Assembly (NCBI GenBank): GCA_023229465.1
Contig: JALNZE010000005.1
Coordinates: forward strand, 1-64,000
Reading direction: 5' to 3'
Origin: Chitinophagaceae bacterium
GTDB taxonomy: Bacteria > Bacteroidota > Bacteroidia > Chitinophagales > Chitinophagaceae
DNA: 64,000 bases
In this document: positions 17,168 to 24,427 of the stretch, in pieces
Layout of the letters: each line of letters opens with the position of its first letter
Position numbering within the stretch: position 1 is the first letter of the stretch
Program-made: the position numbers and the translations under genes
Notes under the pieces: model-generated
The model's database searches: none
Seen by the model: only the letters and a program-made list of their open reading frames with translations
Told to the model about the DNA's origin: nothing

Positions 17168-17374
17168 GTTTGAAAGCTGCGGAAGATTGGTTTCACGGAA
17201 TTTCACGCAAATAGCAAAGGAATGATTTCAAAACCAGAAATTCTCATCAAATTTTCTGCATCATGGATATTTGTCAATTCTTAAACGCAAAGTCCTCTTC
17301 GAGAGACTATGCGGAGAATAAAGAGGTTATGAATCCATGCTCGATTACTACGCCAAAGTAGCTCCGCAACTTAA
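17168..17374. other. Non-coding stretch between the REP copies and the intron remnant
   Basis: No gene is supported here. Bases 17168-17285 are unique filler between REP copies C and D; after D a short stretch (17319-17374) leads into the group II intron 3' structure. A 27-codon frame at 17337 (MLDYYAKVAPQL ...) runs through the structured RNA region and is not supported as a gene. Confidence 0.5.
17286..17318 (-). repeat. REP-like palindrome D
   Basis: Exact reverse complement of copy C (CGCAAAGTCCTCTTCGAGAG ...). Together C and D form a BIME-like pair of facing REP hairpins. Confidence 0.85.
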
Positions 17375-17483
17375 TGAACCGCTGTATACGAGACCCGCCT
17401 GGCCTGCCCTGACGTAAGGAAGGGTACAGTGGTGTGAGAGGCGCACCTCATCGCTTACAAGCGGTGAGGCCGCCTACTCGATT
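17375..17483 (+). ncRNA. Group II intron 3'-end remnant (domains V and VI)
   Basis: TGAACCGCTGTATACGAGAC ... GTACAGTGGTGTGAGAGG is the recognisable domain V of a bacterial group II intron, with a stem ACCGCTGTA (17378-17386) / TACAGTGGT (17425-17433). It is followed by a long domain VI hairpin GGCGCACCTCATCGC / GCGGTGAGGCCGCC (17440-17474) and the terminal CTACTCGATT. No reverse transcriptase or 5' intron end is present. The loop region of domain V is about 26 nt longer than the form I know, so it is probably a dead relic. Recognition is from memory of such introns, not a search. Confidence 0.55.
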
Positions 17484-17550
17484 ACCTGCAGGCCTTCTTT
17501 GGTTGCCTTCTCTTAAATATTATTACCTTGCATTTATACAATGATTTGAA

Positions 17551-18198
17551 ATGAAAAAATTTAAAGAAGTGGTTTTAAATATCTGGAAAGATCCAGTATG
17601 GAGTAAAGTAATATCAGTAGGAATAATTGCAATTATTACTATTTCCTGGGCAAAAATTACGAATCACTCATGGAAAGAGATATATGATTTTGTTTTGGGA
17701 GTATTATCGTTTAAGCTGCCAGTCTATTTGTTTTTGTCAATCGTAGCTCTTTACTTTATTGTCAAAGTTTGTATTCGGCTTTTCAGAAAGCGTAAGGATC
17801 CGCTTTGGGACGAACAAATTGGAAATTATACTTTTAAGGAATTGCATAATACTCTATTTACAGAAACCTTCCCCGTTACAACAATGAGAATGCAAATGTT
17901 AGGCATGCCGGCTCCAACTGATAATCTACTTTTCCTCTTTCAAATGTATTATTCATACTTGAATAAGGGTATTGATTTCGATGATAACATTGATGACGGG
18001 GGCTACCTATATAGTGTGCTTGCTCCTAAGTTCGTCGGATATGGTCTTGTTGAAGCTTACCAAAAGCCACTCAATGACTTACCAGATAGAACAGAGGTCG
18101 CTTACAAAACATCTGAGTTAGGTCATAAGTTTCATGCCTCACTCGACAAAGCTTATCTCCCTGAAAAAATAAAAGAGCTAAAAGCAAAAATGAAATAG
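17551..18198 (+). CDS. Two-span inner-membrane protein of unknown function
   Basis: Protein of 215 residues that I do not recognise. Two hydrophobic spans near the N-terminus (about 19-37, VISVGIIAIITISWAKI; and 53-75, LPVYLFLSIVALYFIVKVCI) are followed by basic residues (RLFRKRKD) and a soluble C-terminal domain of about 135 residues, expected in the cytosol. The opening IWKDPVWSKVIS resembles N-terminal anchors seen in many accessory-genome membrane proteins, which is only suggestive. It sits inside the segment bounded by the 78-bp direct repeats, 104 bp upstream of another small gene. AT-rich codon use. Confidence 0.65.
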   Translation: MKKFKEVVLNIWKDPVWSKVISVGIIAIITISWAKITNHSWKEIYDFVLGVLSFKLPVYLFLSIVALYFIVKVCIRLFRKRKDPLWDEQIGNYTFKELHNTLFTETFPVTTMRMQMLGMPAPTDNLLFLFQMYYSYLNKGIDFDDNIDDGGYLYSVLAPKFVGYGLVEAYQKPLNDLPDRTEVAYKTSELGHKFHASLDKAYLPEKIKELKAKMK

Positions 18199-18301
18199 CA
18201 TGATCGTGAATTCTCAATAGGCTTGCAGCAGACCCAATATTACCTACAGGCTTTCGATACTATGCTGGGAAATGCTCTATTTTTGTAAAAAAAATAAAAG
18301 T

Positions 18302-18640
18302 ATGAGTTATGTATACTCAAATGGGCTATGTAATGAGGCATTTAGAATAATGAATTCAACTGATTCACTTGAGTCCAGATTAACAAGAGCCTTTTCCGAA
18401 ATGGGTGTTTCCACTTATAGAGATACCTCTGATGATATCTGGAATAAATGGAAAACCCTTGAAAAAAGGTATTATACAGTAACTAGTGAAATTTATAAGC
18501 AAAAACAAGAAGGTGTTGTTATTGACGATACGCCTGATGAGCTGAAACAATTTGGTGAATCACTAATTGAATTGATTGGTGAATGGCAGGAGTTCAACAA
18601 CAGTGAAATCAAGCAAGGCAGGCGTAAAAAACCTGACTAA
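18302..18640 (+). CDS. Small hypothetical protein
   Basis: Soluble acidic/helical protein of 112 residues without a recognised family. The ATG at 18302 (MSYVYSNGLCNEAF) is chosen; a longer frame starts at 18272 but would add a low-complexity KKNK stretch. Aromatic-rich middle (DIWNKWKTLEKRYYTVTSEIYKQKQ) suggests two long helices. It is the second gene of the module between the 78-bp repeats. A CTCAATAGGCTTGC motif occurs both just before it (18214-18230) and just after it (about 18704-18717). Real coding status is likely but not proven. Confidence 0.5.
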   Translation: MSYVYSNGLCNEAFRIMNSTDSLESRLTRAFSEMGVSTYRDTSDDIWNKWKTLEKRYYTVTSEIYKQKQEGVVIDDTPDELKQFGESLIELIGEWQEFNNSEIKQGRRKKPD

Positions 18641-18716
18641 GTTGTCCCTTAATGCAATATTTTTCTCAATTAAATAAGTGAGAGGTACTTAAATATGAAA
18701 GTGGCTCAATAGGCTT

Positions 18717-18794
18717 GCCGCTAACAATAAATATACGAAAATTATTATTTAAACTTATTGATTATCAATGTCGTTTTATTTCGTTTTTTTGACT
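18717..18794 (+). repeat. 78-bp perfect direct repeat, copy 2
   Basis: Identical to 17053-17130, same orientation, 1,664 bp away from start to start. Between the copies lie two REP palindromes, the group II intron remnant and two genes, so the pair may mark a duplicated or inserted module. Confidence 0.9.
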
Positions 18795-18960
18795 TGCTAA
18801 CGTAAGTAACTTATAAAACGAAATCCATCAACCCAAAAAACGAAATCAGCAAAAAAATGCTACTTTCAAAACATACACTCACACCCATCCACAGCAATGC
18901 CCGGATAAATAGTCTTTTGTACTTAAAATAATAAGAGAGGGAATATGAATGTACGGAAAA

Positions 18961-18981
18961 TAGTTAGAAGTTAGGAGTTTT
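18961..18981 (+). repeat. GGAGTTAGGAGTT-family repeat, right of island
   Basis: TAGTTAGAAGTTAGGAGTTT, a short member of the G/T-rich repeat family, in the same orientation as the long copy at 13490 on the left of the island. Confidence 0.5.
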
Positions 18982-18994
18982 TTCACCTTTCCCT

Positions 18995-19002
18995 TAGCTT
19001 TG
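18995..19002 (+). promoter_or_regulatory. Candidate -7 box for the UbiD-family gene
   Basis: TAGCTTTG (TAnnTTTG) within CCCTTAGCTTTGCC, giving a leader of about 32 nt before the ATG at 19041. A T-rich stretch upstream may serve as the -33 element. Confidence 0.45.
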
Positions 19003-19040
19003 CCAATCAAACTTTTTCTTCATTCAATGGTTACTACACA

Positions 19041-20879
19041 ATGAGCTATGTTTCCCTCGAAGAATGTTTATTGGATCTGGAAAAGAATGGTCATCTCATA
19101 AGGATCAAAGAAGAAGTGGACCCTTACCTCGAAATGGCCGCTATTCATTTGCGGGTATATGAAGCGGGTGGTCCGGCACTTCTTTTTGAAAAAGTGAAGG
19201 GATCCCGCTTTCGGGCCGCTTCCAATATTTTTGGAACAATGGACAGAAGCCGGTTTATTTTTCGCGATACTTTTCAATTGGTACAAAAACTGATTACTTT
19301 AAAAGATAATCCTATCAACGCTTTAAAACATCCCATTGATAATCTACAGGCGGCGCTTGCCGCGGCTAAAGCATTTCCGTTAAAAAATCCAATAAAAAAA
19401 ACCGTTTTATACGAAGAGATACAGATAGCTGATCTACCGCTTATTCAACACTGGCCAAAAGACGGCGGGGCTTTTATAACCCTGCCACAGGTTTATACGG
19501 AAGATTTGGATCAACCCGGTATCATGAAAGCCAACCTGGGTATGTATCGTATACAGTTAACCGGAAATGAATATATTTTAAATAAAGAGGTAGGCCTCCA
19601 TTATCAGTTACACCGCGGTATTGGCGTACACCAGGCCAGGGCCAATGCCAAAGGACTACCCCTGAAAGTGAGTTGTTTTGTGGGTGGTCCACCCGCGCAT
19701 TCAGTAGCTGCCGTAATGCCTTTGCCGGAAGGCATTAGCGAAATGACTTTTGCAGGAGTATTGGGTGGAAGAAGATTCCGGTATTGTTACCGGGATGGAT
19801 TTTGTATCAGTACTGATGCGGATTTTGTGATAACAGGAGAAGTATATCCCGGTGAGAATAAACCAGAGGGTCCTTTTGGCGATCACCTGGGCTATTATAG
19901 TCTGCAACATCCATTCCCGTTAATGCGTGTACATAAAGTATATGCGAAGAAAAATGCGATCTGGCCGTTCACAGTGGTAGGTCGCCCTCCCCAGGAGGAT
20001 ACCAGTTTTGGGGCATTGATACATGAACTTACCGGTGCGGCCATTCCGCAGGAAATACCCGGTTTAAAAGAAGTGCATGCGGTAGATGCGGCGGGTGTGC
20101 ATCCATTGCTGCTGGCTATCGGTAGTGAACGCTATACGCCTTATATGCCTGCCAAACAGCCGTCAGAGCTATTAACCATCGCCAATCATATTTTAGGAAC
20201 CGGTCAGTTAAGCCTGGCCAAATTTTTATTTATAACGGCAGATGACAGCCATCAACTAAGTACACATCATGTACAGGAATTTATGGAGTATGTATTCCGC
20301 CGGATAAACCTGAGCCGCGATATACATTTCCATACCAATACAACGATAGATACGTTAGATTATTCAGGTACCGGATTGAACAGTGGGAGTAAAGTGGTGC
20401 TGGCTGCCTATGGTGATGTGTGCAGAGAACTGGTTACAGATGTTCCGCAGGTATTGAAAGGGCTAACTGGTTTTGAAAATGCCCAACTGGTTATGCCCGG
20501 TGTTATTGCATTGCAGGCAGGTAAGTTTATTTCGTATGAACAGGCTCATACAGAAATAGCTGATCTTAATCAGCAATTACAATCAACCATGGATTCTTTA
20601 ACGGGTATAGTGTTATTAGTGATATGTGATGATGCCGGTTTTACGGCCGGCAACATCCGCAACTATGTATGGGTAACCTATACCCGATGCAACCCATCGC
20701 ATGATATGTATGGAATAGATTCATTTACAGAAAACAAACACTGGGGATGCCGTGGCCCATTGGTGATGGATGCCCGTATCAAACCTCACCATGCGCCACC
20801 TGTTGAAAAAGATCCAACTGTTGAAAAAAGAATTGACCGGCTATTCATGAAAGGCGGCAGCCTCCAGGGAATGGAGTAA
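19041..20879 (+). CDS. UbiD-family prenyl-FMN-dependent decarboxylase
   Basis: Cytoplasmic (de)carboxylase of 612 residues, longer than E. coli UbiD (497) but usual for the Bacteroidota form. Motifs include the N-terminal GGPALLFEKVKGS, the substrate/prFMN region GLHYQLHRGIGVHQARA, the central PEGPFGDHLGYYS carrying the catalytic glutamate and acidic partner, and DPTVEKRIDRLF near the C-terminus. It needs prenyl-FMN made by a UbiX-type enzyme not present here. Because mqnA in this window shows menaquinone is made through futalosine, this may be the dihydroxynaphthoate decarboxylase of that route (MqnL-like); this is inference. It is a single gene converging on an outer-membrane protein gene. 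Confidence 0.9.
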   Translation: MSYVSLEECLLDLEKNGHLIRIKEEVDPYLEMAAIHLRVYEAGGPALLFEKVKGSRFRAASNIFGTMDRSRFIFRDTFQLVQKLITLKDNPINALKHPIDNLQAALAAAKAFPLKNPIKKTVLYEEIQIADLPLIQHWPKDGGAFITLPQVYTEDLDQPGIMKANLGMYRIQLTGNEYILNKEVGLHYQLHRGIGVHQARANAKGLPLKVSCFVGGPPAHSVAAVMPLPEGISEMTFAGVLGGRRFRYCYRDGFCISTDADFVITGEVYPGENKPEGPFGDHLGYYSLQHPFPLMRVHKVYAKKNAIWPFTVVGRPPQEDTSFGALIHELTGAAIPQEIPGLKEVHAVDAAGVHPLLLAIGSERYTPYMPAKQPSELLTIANHILGTGQLSLAKFLFITADDSHQLSTHHVQEFMEYVFRRINLSRDIHFHTNTTIDTLDYSGTGLNSGSKVVLAAYGDVCRELVTDVPQVLKGLTGFENAQLVMPGVIALQAGKFISYEQAHTEIADLNQQLQSTMDSLTGIVLLVICDDAGFTAGNIRNYVWVTYTRCNPSHDMYGIDSFTENKHWGCRGPLVMDARIKPHHAPPVEKDPTVEKRIDRLFMKGGSLQGME

Positions 20880-20894
20880 TTAATGATTAATAAT
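20877..20894. repeat. TAATTATTAATT-family AT repeat
   Basis: TAATTAATGATTAATAAT starting in the ubiD stop codon; a short degenerate member of the AT family. Confidence 0.4.
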
Positions 20895-20951
20895 GACCTT
20901 CAACAGTAGCAAGGTTCTTATTTGTGCGAATAAAAAACAGGAAAATACCAA

Positions 20952-22811
20952 TCAGTTGACCACCGCAAAATCAGGCCGCTTTATTAACTGGCTCACATAC
21001 CTGAAACGAAGGTCGGTATTAAAAGTAACGTTCCAATGGTTCACACCTAAAGTGATACGTGGATAATAGAAAGCTTTTAATTCCATTGTACCAAAAACCA
21101 GGTTTTCATTTCGGGTTCTTACACCACCACCCCATGCGGTATATATATCGCCCACGTCTATCCTACGGCCAATTGCTTTAAGAAAACTGACATTACCGAA
21201 GGCAAAGGGCGCGAAGCTGAATCCAACAAACTTCCAGGTATTATAGAATACTGATTCATATTTAATGGTAGCACGGGTGGAAACCTTTAATGTAGGATCG
21301 TTCAGTTGCGGGATACCAAAATCACTGGATAGCCTTAATGGATCATTCAAAAAAGTATTTATTAATTGCGTGATACTACCACTCATAAAATGACGGATAT
21401 ACCAGCTACTGTTACCAAATCTTCTTAGCTTGGTAAACATCTCAAGGCTGGTTAACAGGCTGATATCTTCAAAACGGCCTTTTTGGTAATAGGTACCCAA
21501 CCGGATAATATAATTGAGGTAATTTTTTTTGTTGGTGAAATAGTTTCGCTGGTAATCGAAACCAAGATAAGGCCGTGATACCAGGTTTCGGTTTGACCAT
21601 CCCCCAATAAAGGAAAGACTGAATCCTTCCGGTATATCTTCGTTACGGCCAAATCCATAGAGAAAATTGGTATGATAATAATCCTGCTCGAAAATGGTAA
21701 AGGAACTGAGCACCGAAATAAGATTGGAATAATTAATATTATAATTGGTTTTATACAGGTCTGGTAAATCCTGGAAACTCCGGTGAATACCCCGGATAGA
21801 AATTAATTGCTTATACCTTGATTTAAAATTCTGTTGCAATTGTTTTCTTGCACCGATATTATAGCCAAACCACCCGTCGAAAATGCGGTAATGGTATTTG
21901 AAATCAGAACGGTATAAAGAATCGGGCAGGTAGGCATTCGTTGTGTTATGGCGGGCTATCTCAAAGGCGCCGGTCCAAACATGGTATGGGCTTACCAATG
22001 GTAACTCTCCCAGCAGGTAAAGACTTTTTTCTTCTCTTCTCCCACTGTTGAAGGCAGGTGCCTGGTTTTGATAACCTGCCGCCAGGTTAATGAAACTTCC
22101 AAACAGGTTTCTTTTCAGAAATTCGAAACCGATACCATATTGAGGGCGCCTGTCAGCGTCAAAAATATTTTTTACCTGTATCCGGTTGCCTTGTCCGAAT
22201 AAATTATCATCATTTATTTCAAAACCGGCCATTTTAGCTGAACCCAGGTCAAAGCTTCCCCCAATAGGGAATACATCTTTACAAATAATGATAACATCAA
22301 CGGAATCAGCATCCGCAGAGGGTTTCTGTACGGTAATCCTGGCATCCTGTAAATAAGTTAATTCCCGTAAAAATCTTTCATTATCGGCCAGTAAATAAGG
22401 GTATAGTGTATCTCCCGGCGAAAAGAAAAGGTTATTGAGAATAACCCTGTTAGTAGTACTGGTATGCAGGGCATCGCCAATATTGTTGAAGATATTTCTG
22501 TTATCATTTGCTGTATCATTCACCGATGTATTGAACCCGATTTTTCGAACCAGAATTTGCCGGATGATCTTACCCCTGTAGGGAGTAAAAACAGCTTCAT
22601 TTTTGATAGCACCTTCCGAAGGTAAAAGAATATCAGGGTGATTAACCGATAAACTCTTGCCAACCCTTCCTAATAATCCTTTCCCATTTGCCAGGAAAAA
22701 AACAGAGTCTTTGGATGGTGTAACCTGCGCATCCAGGCAATTCATACTAATACCTGTCAACAGCAACCAAACTATTTTTTTACTGATATGAAGTAAAGGC
22801 CAATGCATCAT
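20952..22811 (-). CDS. Omp85-like outer membrane beta-barrel protein (BamA/TamA type)
   Basis: Outer-membrane protein of 619 residues. The N-terminal hydrophobic stretch (KIVWLLLTGISMNCLDAQ) is the export signal. Residues about 60-175 hold at least one POTRA-like unit (YRGKIIRQILVRKIGFNTSV; RELTYLQDARITVQ; DSVDVIIICKDVF). From about 185 the sequence has the alternating pattern and aromatic ends of a beta-barrel (FDLGSAKMAGFEINDDNLFG; GNRIQVKNIFD; GIGFEFLKRNLFG). This fits an Omp85/TamA-like translocation or insertion role, but with fewer POTRA domains than BamA. It ends without the usual terminal Phe. It is a single gene on the reverse strand. Exact substrate unknown. Confidence 0.75.
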   Translation of the reverse strand: MMHWPLLHISKKIVWLLLTGISMNCLDAQVTPSKDSVFFLANGKGLLGRVGKSLSVNHPDILLPSEGAIKNEAVFTPYRGKIIRQILVRKIGFNTSVNDTANDNRNIFNNIGDALHTSTTNRVILNNLFFSPGDTLYPYLLADNERFLRELTYLQDARITVQKPSADADSVDVIIICKDVFPIGGSFDLGSAKMAGFEINDDNLFGQGNRIQVKNIFDADRRPQYGIGFEFLKRNLFGSFINLAAGYQNQAPAFNSGRREEKSLYLLGELPLVSPYHVWTGAFEIARHNTTNAYLPDSLYRSDFKYHYRIFDGWFGYNIGARKQLQQNFKSRYKQLISIRGIHRSFQDLPDLYKTNYNINYSNLISVLSSFTIFEQDYYHTNFLYGFGRNEDIPEGFSLSFIGGWSNRNLVSRPYLGFDYQRNYFTNKKNYLNYIIRLGTYYQKGRFEDISLLTSLEMFTKLRRFGNSSWYIRHFMSGSITQLINTFLNDPLRLSSDFGIPQLNDPTLKVSTRATIKYESVFYNTWKFVGFSFAPFAFGNVSFLKAIGRRIDVGDIYTAWGGGVRTRNENLVFGTMELKAFYYPRITLGVNHWNVTFNTDLRFRYVSQLIKRPDFAVVN

Positions 22812-22889
22812 TCGTAACTTACTGAAATTATTAACGCTTTGAAGGTAGATAAATCATGCGGTAAGACACCTGGTATACGTTTGTATTGG

Positions 22890-23435
22890 CTAATTAAGTT
22901 CCATGCTGCTGCCTGTTATCGTTTTCTCCATCACTATAAAATACAAAGCCTGTTTGGGCAGGCCAAATACGGGGTCTGCGGGAAAGGGTTCTGTTTCTCC
23001 GGTTGGCCGGTATCCATGGCGTTCATACCAGGCAATCAATTCATGCCTGATAGCAATCACCGTCATGGTAATTCCATTGCAGTTATGTTGCCTGGCATAG
23101 GTTTCAGCGGCCAATAATAATTGTTTACCTATGCCCTTTGCCTGCAGAACCGGGTTAACAGTTAACATGCCAAGGTAAAGTTTGGTTCCTTTCTTTTTTA
23201 AATACACGCACCCCATCACGGTATCATCGCCATCTGTGTATTTCAAAAGTACCGCGTCGGGATCCTGTATAAGTTGTTTCAATGCACCAGGGTTGGTCCT
23301 TAACCCATCCAGCAGGTCGGCTTCTGTTGTCCAGCCTTTTTTAGAACTTTCTCCCCGGTAAGCGCTGTTTACGAGTTGATCAATGGCGTTAATATCTTTA
23401 TTGGTAACGCTGGAGATTTTGTTTTGTGAAGGCAT
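22890..23435 (-). CDS. GNAT family N-acetyltransferase
   Basis: Acetyltransferase of 181 residues from the ATG at 23435; a TTG at 23447 would add four residues. The central GNAT motif A is clear (YLGMLTVNPVLQAKGIGKQLLLAAE, with Q/RxxGxG/A as QAKGIG), followed by motif B (ITMTVIAIRHELIAWYERHGY). Substrate not predictable. It stands alone on the reverse strand between the Omp85-like gene and deoR-type regulator gene; spacing of more than 130 bp on each side suggests its own transcript. Confidence 0.88.
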   Translation of the reverse strand: MPSQNKISSVTNKDINAIDQLVNSAYRGESSKKGWTTEADLLDGLRTNPGALKQLIQDPDAVLLKYTDGDDTVMGCVYLKKKGTKLYLGMLTVNPVLQAKGIGKQLLLAAETYARQHNCNGITMTVIAIRHELIAWYERHGYRPTGETEPFPADPVFGLPKQALYFIVMEKTITGSSMELN

Positions 23436-23572
23436 ACAACGAAACAATTAGGCAAATGAATAATGATCACACGAAATTATTTCAAAATGAGCAAATGGGA
23501 AGGAACTGTTTCAAAAAGGAAATGACTATTAACAAATAGCCGATCACTTAGAGTGCTTTCATTGTTATGCTA

Positions 23573-24319
23573 TCAAAGAATGGTTACCCCATTCAGCCTG
23601 AATGGGTCTAATAAGTTGTTTTCCGGATCAAGCTCTGTAATCAGTACATCAATATCCTGAACACCACAAACCCTGATTCGTTGCGAGGAGTTTAATTTTT
23701 CCGAGATGGTCATGACCACTGTTTTAGCGGCAGCTTCTATCATGGCGTTTTTTACCTGTACAATATCCCAGTCATTATCTGTTATGCCATGTTCCGGATC
23801 TATGGCATTGATGCCCAGGAAACAGAGGTCGGCCTTAATGTGTTTGATTTTGCTGATTGCTTCACCGCCTACTGCTATCTGTGATTTTTTGGCAATCTTA
23901 TCACCAATAAAGATTACTTCAATATTTGGGTGTTGCGCATATTCATACGCCGCGGGGATACTTACTGTAAAAAAAGTTGCTTTTAAATTCTCCGGCAGCA
24001 GCCTGGCCATTTCTATGATGGTTGTTCCGCCACCGGTAAGAATGAACATACCATCCTTTATTAAGGCCGCCCCTTTTTCTGCTACCATTTTTTTACTGTC
24101 AACATTATACACATCGCCCCTTAGATAAAAACTATTAAAAGATTTTGAAAGCGCGCCACCATGTACTTTTATTATTTTTCCTGTTTCCGCCAGTTCATTC
24201 AAATCACGCCGTATGGTATCCTCAGATACGTTTATGGAAGTACTTAGGTCGGCAGATAATACACTATTATGCAGGCTTACCTGTCGCAAAATATAGGCCT
24301 GACGTTCTTTTTTGAGCAT
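23573..24319 (-). CDS. DeoR family transcriptional regulator
   Basis: Sugar-responsive repressor of 248 residues. The N-terminal winged helix-turn-helix is canonical (RQAYILRQVSLHNSVLSADL, then SEDTIRRDLNELAETGKI and KVHGGAL, residues 6-58). The C-terminal DeoRC/isomerase-like sensor domain follows, with phosphosugar-site motifs (ILTGGGTTIIEMARLLP and DLCFLGINAIDPEHGITDND). DeoR members usually bind a phosphorylated sugar. It is divergent from anmK with 108 bp between them, so the likely target is that shared region and the ligand may be an amino-sugar phosphate (inference). Confidence 0.92.
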   Translation of the reverse strand: MLKKERQAYILRQVSLHNSVLSADLSTSINVSEDTIRRDLNELAETGKIIKVHGGALSKSFNSFYLRGDVYNVDSKKMVAEKGAALIKDGMFILTGGGTTIIEMARLLPENLKATFFTVSIPAAYEYAQHPNIEVIFIGDKIAKKSQIAVGGEAISKIKHIKADLCFLGINAIDPEHGITDNDWDIVQVKNAMIEAAAKTVVMTISEKLNSSQRIRVCGVQDIDVLITELDPENNLLDPFRLNGVTIL

Positions 24320-24427
24320 AGAATGCGGTTAATTCTAAAACAATTTCACTATTTTTTTTTATAAAACAACTAAAAAACCGCAAATTGTTGCATAATTTCC
24401 AAAAGAAATTTACAAAAAGCCGCAATA

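Larger units (their letters stand above)
18641..19040. other. Intergenic region with right repeat edge of the island
   Basis: No gene is seen in these 400 bases. They hold the second 78-bp repeat, then inverted AAAACGAAAT / ATTTCGTTTT motifs (18779-18850), a GGAGTTAGGAG-type tract at 18961-18981 and the putative ubiD promoter. Confidence 0.6.

Noticed and set aside
17337..17417. A 27-codon ORF (MLDYYAKVAPQL ...)
   Set aside because: It overlaps the group II intron structure and has no start context or family support.
17053..18794. The 78-bp repeats as integron attC sites
   Set aside because: GCTAACAA looks like an attC edge, but no matching GTTRRRY partner or integrase was found and the repeat is not clearly palindromic as a whole.
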